Assembly (NCBI GenBank): GCA_903938955.1
Contig: CAJAFJ010000211.1
Coordinates: 1-5,468, forward strand
Reading direction: 5' to 3'
Origin: an uncultured beta proteobacterium
GTDB lineage: Bacteria > Pseudomonadota > Gammaproteobacteria > Burkholderiales > Burkholderiaceae
Length of the DNA stretch: 5,468 nucleotides
The notes beneath the pieces were generated by a model that was given only the letters and a program-made list of their open reading frames with translations, was not told the origin of the DNA and did not search any database. Position numbers and translations under genes: made by a program. Shown here one piece after another: positions 1 through 5,468 of the stretch. The first letter of the stretch is position 1. Each line of letters begins with the position of its first letter.

Positions 1-91
1 CAAGAGCTACACCCTCATGCGGGCGCTGGCCAGCGGTAAACCGGTGGTGCCGCTGAACTTCACGGTCAATCTGATTCGGGTTGAGAAATGA
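1..91 (+). CDS. 3' end of an unidentified protein (partial)
   Basis: Only the last 29 whole codons are inside the window, read from base 2 and ending at TGA 89-91. The tail contains GKPVVPLNFTVNLIRVEK. The alternating hydrophobic pattern after GKPVV resembles the final beta-strand of TonB-type C-terminal domains, which often end in a VxFxVN-like strand. However, the tryptophan-containing segment that normally precedes it is not seen, so this is only a weak resemblance and no product is assigned. The gene lies 31 bases upstream of the cyclic-di-GMP gene on the same strand, so the two are probably co-transcribed. Its stop overlaps an ATG (ATGA at 88-91) that opens a 12-codon ORF leading to the next gene. 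Reality of the coding frame is likely from the context but rests on a short stretch. Confidence 0.5.
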   Translation, partial: KSYTLMRALASGKPVVPLNFTVNLIRVEK

Positions 92-126
92 GTCGCGCAC
101 ATTGGTGTTGCAGGGCGCCTGAATGA
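88..126 (+). other. Twelve-codon ORF bridging two genes, possible coupling element
   Basis: ATG at 88-90 overlaps the stop of the upstream gene (ATGA), and the ORF runs [12 protein letters not shown] to TGA 124-126, which overlaps the start of the cyclic-di-GMP gene (ATGA at 123-126). A GGG at 78-80 is a possible weak ribosome site. The arrangement would let ribosomes step from one gene to the next by termination and re-initiation. Nothing suggests that the peptide itself has a function, and an arrangement like this can arise by chance in so short a gap. Confidence 0.25.
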
Positions 127-2912
127 GCGGCCTCACTTCTTTTTGGTCCCGGCGCCGGGCGCCGCTGTCCTTGCGGCAAACACTGCTGCTGGGCGCCGGG
201 CTGGGTATTCTTTTGCCCGCGCTGGTGCTCGCGTATTTCCAAATCACGACCCAGTTTGAGCGGGATGTGGAGTTGCGTGTGCGCGCCCCCCTGCAGCAAT
301 ATGCCGACGTGCTGACGCGGGGCCTGTCGGTGGCGATCTGGACGGTCGACAAGTTGGCGACTGCAGAATTGGTCGAAGCCGTGATGGGCAACCCTGATGT
401 GGTCAGCATCGTGGTGACCAACGAATTTGACGACGTGATTGCGCAGAAGGCACGGCCCCCGGCGCGCGGTGTCGAGCTGTTGAGCGAGGCGCGAGACATT
501 GTCTACAACAACACCCGCGTAGGCCGCGTGGTGGTTGAGTTGTCGATGGACCGAGTACGCCAGGCCTTGTGGCACGACCTGGTTAAGCAGGGCTTGGCGC
601 TGGTGGCCCAGTTCGTTATCTCATTTGTGCTGATGGGCCTGTTGTTTGAACGCCGCATGGTTCGTCCCTTGTATGCCTTGAAGCGGGCGACACAGCGGAT
701 CGCGCGGGGCGAGCCCAGCCAGCCGTTGCAATGGCAGCGCCAGGATGAAATTGGCGAACTGGCCCAGGGGCTGGACACCATGCAGGCCGAACTGGCCGCT
801 TTGACGGCAGAACGCGAGCAAAAGAATGCGGCACTGCAAGAGAGTGAAGAACGCTATCGCCTGCTGTTTGATACCTCGCTTGACGCCATTATTCTGACCA
901 ACCAGGAGGGTGGTGTACAAAGTGCCAACCGCGCCGCTTGCCGCCTTTTGGACCGCACGGAAGATGAAATTCGGCAAGTCGGGCGCAGTGGCCTGATGGA
1001 TATGCACGACCCGCGGCTCGCAGAGGCGCTTGATGAGCGTAGCAGAACAGGTAAATTTTTTGGTGAGCTGACCATGATGCGCCGTGATGGTTCACCCTTT
1101 CCGGTGGAAATTTCCAGCACGCAATTTCGCGCCAGTGACGGGACCTTGCGCAGCAGTTTGATCATTCGCGACATCTCGGAGCGCCAGCAGGTGGAGCAAA
1201 ATTTGCGCATTGCGGCCACGGCTTTCGAGTCGCAAGAAGGCATGACCGTCGCAGACGCGCAGGGCGTGGTGTTGCGCGTGAACAAGGCGTTTACCCAGAT
1301 CACCGGTTACAGCGAAAGCGACATGGTGGGCCAGACCCACCGCATTCTGCATTCAGGCCAGCAGGACCCGGCCTTTTATGTGGCCATGTGGGACAGCATC
1401 ACCCACACCGGCGCCTGGCAGGGCGAAATCTGGAACCGGCGCAAAAACGGTGAAGCGTTTCCGGTATTTTTGTCCGTCACCGCCGTGAAGGGGGACGACG
1501 GCAACGTGACCCATTACGTTGGCGCATTCACCGACATCACCCAGCGCAAAGTGGCCGAGGACGAGATCACGCAACTGGCCTTTTACGACCAGCTGACCCG
1601 CTTGCCCAACCGGCGCCTGATGCTGGATCGGCTGCAACAGGCGCTCACCATCAGCGCCCGCCGCGAGTGCCATGGGGCGCTGATGATGATCGATCTGGAT
1701 AACTTCAAAAGCCTCAACGACACATTCGGCCACGCGGCAGGCGACCTGCTGCTGGTCGAGGTGGCCGCCCGCCTGACGTCCACTATTCGCGAGGGCGATA
1801 CCGTGGCGCGCCTCGGTGGTGACGAGTTTGTGGTGATTCTGAAAGACCTTGAAAGCAGTGGCGATCAAGCCGCGGTGCAGGCGCAGGCGGTGGCCAATAG
1901 CATCCAGACCCGGCTGGCCCAGCCCTATTGGCTGGAAATCAGCACCGACGGGGCCGCGCCAGACCTGCGCAGTCACCACTGCACGTCAAGCACCGGCGTT
2001 GCACTGTTTTTTGATCAGTCCGTCACGGTGGACGAGTTGATGAAGCGGGCCGACACCGCCATGTACCAGGCCAAAGCGGTGGGGCGCAACACCCTGTGCT
2101 TTTTTGACCCCCAGATGCAGGCCGTGGTGAAGGCCCGGGCCACTCTGGAGCTTGATTTGCACAAGGCGGTTGAGAGCGGCCAGTTTGTTTTGCATTACCA
2201 GCCGCAGCTGGATTCATCGGGGCGCGTGATTGGTGCCGAGGCGCTGGTGCGCTGGCAGCACCCGCAGCGCGGCTTGGTGGCGCCAGGCGAGTTCATTCCG
2301 CTGGCCGAAGAAACCGGGCTGATCCTGCCGCTGGGCTACTGGGTGCTGGAAACCGCCTGCACCCAATTGGCCGTCTGGGCGACGCAGCCCGCGTTGGCGC
2401 ATCTGGACTTGGCGGTGAATGTCAGCGCCTGCCAGTTTGGTGTGGTTGATTTTGTGGCCCAGGTGAAGGCGGTGCTGGCGCGCACCCAGGCCCCAGCACA
2501 CCGGCTCAAGCTGGAGCTGACCGAAAGTTTGTTGCTGGACAACACGTCGGTGATCGTGACCCGGATGGCGGAGCTGAAAACCCTGGGCGTGAGCTTCTCG
2601 ATTGACGACTTTGGCACCGGTTACTCATCGCTCGCGTACCTGAAGCGCTTGCCGCTGGATCAGTTGAAGATTGACCAGTCTTTTGTGCGCGACATCCTGA
2701 CCGACCCCAACGATGCGGCAATTGCCAAAACCATCATCGCGCTGGCGCAGACCATGGGCATGTCGGTCATCGCCGAGGGGGTAGAAACCGTGCAACAGCG
2801 TGATTTTTTGACCGCCTGCGGTTGCCTTACCTACCAAGGTTATTTGTTCAGCCGACCATTGCCGCTTCAGGCGTTCGAGGTCTTTGTGCATCGGGAAAAC
2901 GGCCAGGCCTGA
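123..2912 (+). CDS. Membrane-bound PAS-PAS-GGDEF-EAL cyclic-di-GMP synthase/phosphodiesterase
   Basis: This 929-residue inner-membrane sensor is predicted to make and/or degrade cyclic-di-GMP. Order: TM1 about 20-40; periplasmic domain about 41-153, Cache/CHASE-like in style with W73 but not firmly assignable; TM2 about 157-175; HAMP about 176-230; a short coiled-coil linker; PAS1 about 242-355; PAS2 about 363-477; GGDEF about 485-660; EAL about 675-925. The GGDEF domain keeps D524, N532, D541 and the GGDEF motif at 565-569. RxxD (R556-D559) lies five residues before it, the usual inhibitory I-site. The EAL domain keeps E706-A-L, N766, E801, D828-D829, K849, E885 and Q905, matching the metal and catalytic positions of active phosphodiesterases. 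Both halves therefore look competent; which dominates cannot be told from sequence. The start is ATG 123, because an in-frame TGA (120-122) directly precedes it; AGGG at 112-115 is a fair ribosome site. Domain calls are firm; the signal is unknown. Confidence 0.96.
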   Translation: MSGLTSFWSRRRAPLSLRQTLLLGAGLGILLPALVLAYFQITTQFERDVELRVRAPLQQYADVLTRGLSVAIWTVDKLATAELVEAVMGNPDVVSIVVTNEFDDVIAQKARPPARGVELLSEARDIVYNNTRVGRVVVELSMDRVRQALWHDLVKQGLALVAQFVISFVLMGLLFERRMVRPLYALKRATQRIARGEPSQPLQWQRQDEIGELAQGLDTMQAELAALTAEREQKNAALQESEERYRLLFDTSLDAIILTNQEGGVQSANRAACRLLDRTEDEIRQVGRSGLMDMHDPRLAEALDERSRTGKFFGELTMMRRDGSPFPVEISSTQFRASDGTLRSSLIIRDISERQQVEQNLRIAATAFESQEGMTVADAQGVVLRVNKAFTQITGYSESDMVGQTHRILHSGQQDPAFYVAMWDSITHTGAWQGEIWNRRKNGEAFPVFLSVTAVKGDDGNVTHYVGAFTDITQRKVAEDEITQLAFYDQLTRLPNRRLMLDRLQQALTISARRECHGALMMIDLDNFKSLNDTFGHAAGDLLLVEVAARLTSTIREGDTVARLGGDEFVVILKDLESSGDQAAVQAQAVANSIQTRLAQPYWLEISTDGAAPDLRSHHCTSSTGVALFFDQSVTVDELMKRADTAMYQAKAVGRNTLCFFDPQMQAVVKARATLELDLHKAVESGQFVLHYQPQLDSSGRVIGAEALVRWQHPQRGLVAPGEFIPLAEETGLILPLGYWVLETACTQLAVWATQPALAHLDLAVNVSACQFGVVDFVAQVKAVLARTQAPAHRLKLELTESLLLDNTSVIVTRMAELKTLGVSFSIDDFGTGYSSLAYLKRLPLDQLKIDQSFVRDILTDPNDAAIAKTIIALAQTMGMSVIAEGVETVQQRDFLTACGCLTYQGYLFSRPLPLQAFEVFVHRENGQA

Positions 2913-3790
2913 ACCCAGTTGGCCAGCGCATCCGCCACGCTGCCTTCGCCCCGGGGCAAGCCTAGCACCGCTGCCGCCGTGTTGAGAGCGGCCAGCGGAT
3001 CTACGGTGTCCAGGGCCCGGGCGCCGTTTTGCTTGGACAACTTCTGTCCGTCCGCGCCCAGCACCAGCGGCGTGTGCAGGTAACGCGGCGTGGGCAAGCC
3101 CAGCCGGTGTTGCAAAAAAATTTGCCGTGCGGTGTTGTCGGCCAGGTCTTCGCCGCGCACCACATCGGTCACGCCTTGCGCCGCGTCATCGACCACCACC
3201 GCCAACTGGTAGGTCAAGCAGCCATCCGCCCGCTTGAGCACAAAGTCGCCGACCTCCTGCTGTACGTCTTGCTGCTGTGGTCCCAAGTGGCGGTCTGACC
3301 AGTGAATGTCGGCGGTGAAGCCGTCCGTGCGCAGCCGCCAGGCACGGCCCGTGGTGTGGGCGTCGGTCGCCTCGCTGGCTCGCGGTGGCCAAGCCGGGCG
3401 ACAGGTGCCGGGATAGATTAATTCACCATGACGCGTGCGGCCTTGCCCACGCAGGTGCAAGGTCGTTTCAATGTCTTTGCGCGAACAGGTGCAGGGGTAA
3501 GCCAGGCCTTTTGCCACCAGGGTGTCGAGCGCCTGTTGGTACAAAGCGCTGCGTTGTGATTGCCACACCGGTGGCGCATCCGGGTGCAGCCCGCAGTCGG
3601 CCAATTGCTGCAGGATGACCCGGTCTGTGCCGGGGAGGCAGCGTGGTGTGTCCACGTCTTCGATGCGCACCAGCCACAGGCCCTGGTGTGCCCGGGCGTC
3701 GAGCCAACTGGCCAGAGCCGCCACCAGAGAGCCGGCGTGCAGTGGCCCGGTGGGCGAGGGCGCAAACCGGCCGAGATAAGGCGCCCCCAT
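2867..3790 (-). CDS. gluQ: Glutamyl-Q tRNA(Asp) synthetase
   Basis: This cytoplasmic enzyme activates glutamate and attaches it to the queuosine at the wobble position of tRNA(Asp). It resembles the catalytic half of glutamyl-tRNA synthetase without the anticodon-binding half. At 307 residues it has the usual length for the family. The class I signature [14 protein letters not shown] is at residues 8-21, with HAGS as the HIGH-type motif. The zinc site is C100, C102, Y126 and C130, and the KMSKS-type motif is KLSK at 250-253. DFVLKRADG and [16 protein letters not shown] are also characteristic. ATG 3790 is the only sensible start: the conserved motif begins seven residues later and a stop lies four codons upstream. 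No clear ribosome site precedes it, so translation probably depends on ribosomes finishing the oxidoreductase gene nine bases upstream, in the same frame. Its last 46 bases overlap the end of the convergent cyclic-di-GMP gene. Confidence 0.96.
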   Translation of the reverse strand: MGAPYLGRFAPSPTGPLHAGSLVAALASWLDARAHQGLWLVRIEDVDTPRCLPGTDRVILQQLADCGLHPDAPPVWQSQRSALYQQALDTLVAKGLAYPCTCSRKDIETTLHLRGQGRTRHGELIYPGTCRPAWPPRASEATDAHTTGRAWRLRTDGFTADIHWSDRHLGPQQQDVQQEVGDFVLKRADGCLTYQLAVVVDDAAQGVTDVVRGEDLADNTARQIFLQHRLGLPTPRYLHTPLVLGADGQKLSKQNGARALDTVDPLAALNTAAAVLGLPRGEGSVADALANWVQAWPFSRCTKTSNA

Positions 3791-3799
3791 GTCGACTTT

Positions 3800-4855
3800 T
3801 TAAATAACGGCCAACGCCAACTCCAGACCGGAGATAAACGCGTTTTCCACCCGGTGACCCAGGCACCAGTCACCGCACAGGCCGACACCAGCTTTGGTAT
3901 CCCACAGATGGGACTGGCCCAGCGGCGTGGTGGTTTGGGCGTAGAGCCAGCGGTGTGACTCCACATGCGCCGGTTCAGCGCGGATGCCGGTAATTTCAGC
4001 AAACGCCTTCAGCAGCTTGCCCTGCACGCGGGCGGCGTCATCTTGCAAGTGGTCTTGCGAAAACGCGGCGCTGGCCTGCACGGTCCAGCGCTCAATGCTG
4101 TTGTGACCGGGTTTGCTGGATTCGCGGGCCAGCCAGGCAATGCGGTGGTGCGTGCTGCGCGCGGCATTCCACTGGGGGCCCAGCGTGATCAGGTCCGGTT
4201 GCATGGCTTGCGGGAACGCCACCATCAGCGTCCAGCACGGGGCCATTGTGACCTGGTCAACTTGCTCGGCCATAGCGGCGGTTTGAGCGCTGGTTTTCAG
4301 CAAGGCGCTGGCTTGGGGCGCTGGCATGGCGAGCAGCACCGTGTCAAAGCCGGAAAACACCTGTTGCGCGCCATCGGCCCCCTCGGTGCGCAGTTGCCAC
4401 AGGTTGGTGTTGAGTGCATCGCGCTCCATCAGCGTGACGCGGGTTTCGAGTTCGATCTTGTGCGGCGCGGCAATCGTCTTGGCCAGGGCTTTGGGCAAGG
4501 CGTTCATGCCGTCGGTGGGCACCCAGTGGCTGTCTTTGGCGGGCAAGCCGGGCGCGGCAACCTGGCCGTGTTCGTCCAGAATTTGCACCGCGTTGGCGCT
4601 CCAGGCTTTGCACACGCCGGGGACCGAATCCAGTGCCAGTGTAAAGCGCGGGTCGCGCACGGTGAAATACTGCGCGCCGTGGTCAAACGTGCCAAAGGCC
4701 GAGCCGCGCGTGGCCATGCGCCCGCCCAAGCCGCTGCTTTTTTCGAACAAGGTGACCTGATGGCCTGCTTGCACCAGTGTGCGAGCACAAGAAACGCCGG
4801 CCATGCCGCCACCGATCACGGCAATTTTTTTGTTTTTGGATGTGGATAAAGACAT
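3800..4855 (-). CDS. Renalase-like FAD-dependent oxidoreductase
   Basis: This 351-residue protein has the fold signature of the amine oxidase/renalase flavoprotein group. The N-terminal dinucleotide-binding motif is IAVIGGGMAG at 11-20, with E38 at the end of the second strand, where FAD ribose is usually bound. GLGGRMATR (42-50) and FDHGAQYFTVRDPRF (57-71) follow and are typical of bacterial renalases. Near the C-terminus CGDW at 327-330 and RVENAF with a following SG form the second FAD-contact region. Characterised bacterial renalases oxidise 2- and 6-dihydro isomers of NAD(P)H, which inhibit dehydrogenases; whether this protein does so is inferred from family only. No signal peptide is seen, so it should be cytoplasmic. 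The start ATG 4855 places the FAD motif at the usual distance, with a weak GAAAG eight bases upstream. It follows the LysR gene by 47 AT-rich bases and precedes gluQ by nine, indicating an operon. Confidence 0.85.
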   Translation of the reverse strand: MSLSTSKNKKIAVIGGGMAGVSCARTLVQAGHQVTLFEKSSGLGGRMATRGSAFGTFDHGAQYFTVRDPRFTLALDSVPGVCKAWSANAVQILDEHGQVAAPGLPAKDSHWVPTDGMNALPKALAKTIAAPHKIELETRVTLMERDALNTNLWQLRTEGADGAQQVFSGFDTVLLAMPAPQASALLKTSAQTAAMAEQVDQVTMAPCWTLMVAFPQAMQPDLITLGPQWNAARSTHHRIAWLARESSKPGHNSIERWTVQASAAFSQDHLQDDAARVQGKLLKAFAEITGIRAEPAHVESHRWLYAQTTTPLGQSHLWDTKAGVGLCGDWCLGHRVENAFISGLELALAVI

Positions 4856-4902
4856 AAAACGGGCTTTCTTTCGTTGATTAATATGTTGTTCTGGTTGCCA
4901 CT

Positions 4903-5468
4903 TTACACGCCCCGGTGACGCTCCAGCAAAGCGGCCCGGGTCGTGGCACTTTCAAGCTGATTTAACCACCACGCCAGCGCATGGCCGTGCTCTGATTTTG
5001 ACTGTTGGCGCCAGGCGTAATTAAGCCGAATGATGCGTTGCGGGCGCTCTACCTGGCGCAGCACCAGGCGCCCGGTGTCAATAAAAACGCGGGCCATGCA
5101 TTCGGGCACAAAGCCGCTACCCAGTCCGCGTAACTGCGCATCCAGCTTGTCCTGCATGGTGGCAACGGTGAACACATCCTGCCCGCCCAGCAGGCCGTAG
5201 CTCAGGCCCCGGCCGCGTGAAATGGTGTCGGCCACCGCCACCGCCCGGTGCTGGCGAATCACCTCGTCCGTGAGCGGCTCGGGGGCGCTGGCCAGCGGGT
5301 GGTGCGGCGCCACGGCATACACAAAGCTCACATCGCCCAGCGGTTGGCTATGGATGCCGGTGGTGCTGCCGGCCGGGGTCACGCCCAGCGCCAGATCAGC
5401 CTGGCCAGAGGTCAGCGCCTCCAGCGTGCCGGACAGGGTTTCATCCAGCAGCTTGATGCGGGTCGGCG
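4903..5468 (-). CDS. LysR-family transcriptional regulator, C-terminal part (partial)
   Basis: The frame runs open off the right edge; 187 residues are visible before TAA at 4903-4905. The gene does not begin at the internal GTG near 5382, because the same frame continues upstream with typical family sequence. The visible part is most of the effector-binding domain. It has an opening stretch like ETLSGTLEALTSGQADLALG, the usual entry into the first subdomain, then VAPHHPLA, then GQDVFTVATMQDKLDAQLRG and LGSGFVPE in the second, where LysR proteins normally carry GLGxGxLP. About 110-120 residues are missing, including the helix-turn-helix that binds DNA, judging from the usual length near 300. 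The ligand and target genes cannot be read from this part. It points the same way as the oxidoreductase and gluQ rather than divergently, so regulation of those genes is not implied by layout; the classical target would lie beyond the window. Confidence 0.9.
   Translation of the reverse strand, partial: PTRIKLLDETLSGTLEALTSGQADLALGVTPAGSTTGIHSQPLGDVSFVYAVAPHHPLASAPEPLTDEVIRQHRAVAVADTISRGRGLSYGLLGGQDVFTVATMQDKLDAQLRGLGSGFVPECMARVFIDTGRLVLRQVERPQRIIRLNYAWRQQSKSEHGHALAWWLNQLESATTRAALLERHRGV

Noticed and set aside
1353..1979. A 208-codon open frame on the - strand inside the GGDEF region
   Set aside because: It lies wholly within well-conserved PAS and GGDEF coding sequence on the other strand and shows no motif of its own.
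2901..2924. GGCCA...TGGCC inverted repeat just after the EAL gene end, as a terminator
   Set aside because: The stem is only five pairs with a 14-base loop, has no T run on either strand, and lies across gluQ coding sequence.
4822..4843. Programmed -1 frameshift site in the A-rich start of the oxidoreductase gene
   Set aside because: The in-frame heptamers begin with C (C AAA AAC and C AAA AAA) and so do not fit the X XXY YYZ pattern; no downstream structure or alternative product is evident.
3965..4849. A 294-codon open frame on the + strand opposite the oxidoreductase gene
   Set aside because: It is a mirror of a GC-rich gene. The translation is rich in G, A, R, H and Q with no recognisable domain, while the opposite strand encodes a complete flavoprotein.
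4856..4902. Promoter for the oxidoreductase and gluQ genes in the AT-rich gap
   Set aside because: TATTAA or CATATT on the - strand could serve as a -10 element, but no acceptable -35 hexamer lies at 16-18 bases. The gap is too short and the match too weak to call.
4903..5382. A complete short gene beginning at the GTG near 5382
   Set aside because: The frame stays open to the window edge and the extra residues match the normal start of a LysR effector domain, so the GTG is internal.

Overview
The window holds ordinary, densely packed bacterial chromosome from a GC-rich proteobacterium. Codon use, the style of the PAS-GGDEF-EAL protein, and the pairing of a renalase-like flavoprotein with GluQRS suggest a betaproteobacterium of the Burkholderiales, perhaps Comamonadaceae. 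That placement is an inference from protein style and was not tested by a search. There is no rRNA, tRNA, CRISPR array, insertion sequence or phage gene, and no sign of recent transfer.

Layout. Two blocks converge. On the + strand, the 3' end of an unidentified gene (up to base 91) is followed after 31 bases by a large membrane-bound cyclic-di-GMP protein (123-2912). Its order is TM, periplasmic domain, TM, HAMP, PAS, PAS, GGDEF, EAL. On the - strand, read from the right edge, come a LysR-family regulator cut by the window edge (4903 to beyond 5468), a renalase-like FAD oxidoreductase (3800-4855) and glutamyl-Q tRNA(Asp) synthetase, gluQ (2867-3790). The two blocks overlap tail to tail by 46 bases. 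The longest stretch without an annotated gene is 47 bases (4856-4902).

How the genes work together. The sensor protein should read a periplasmic signal and a cytoplasmic one, possibly redox if the second PAS binds FAD, and adjust cyclic-di-GMP. Both its synthase and its phosphodiesterase active sites look intact, and it has the product-inhibition site. The - strand block looks like one transcription unit: the oxidoreductase and gluQ are 9 bases apart and in the same reading frame. Its members would serve housekeeping roles, namely repair or oxidation of a small dihydronicotinamide-type substrate and modification of queuosine in tRNA(Asp). No functional link between the two blocks is visible.

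I found no convincing new system. The points worth a second look are small-scale: a 12-codon ORF joined by ATGA overlaps to the genes on both sides, a single in-frame stop between the oxidoreductase and gluQ, the convergent coding overlap, and the FAD-type signature in the second PAS domain.
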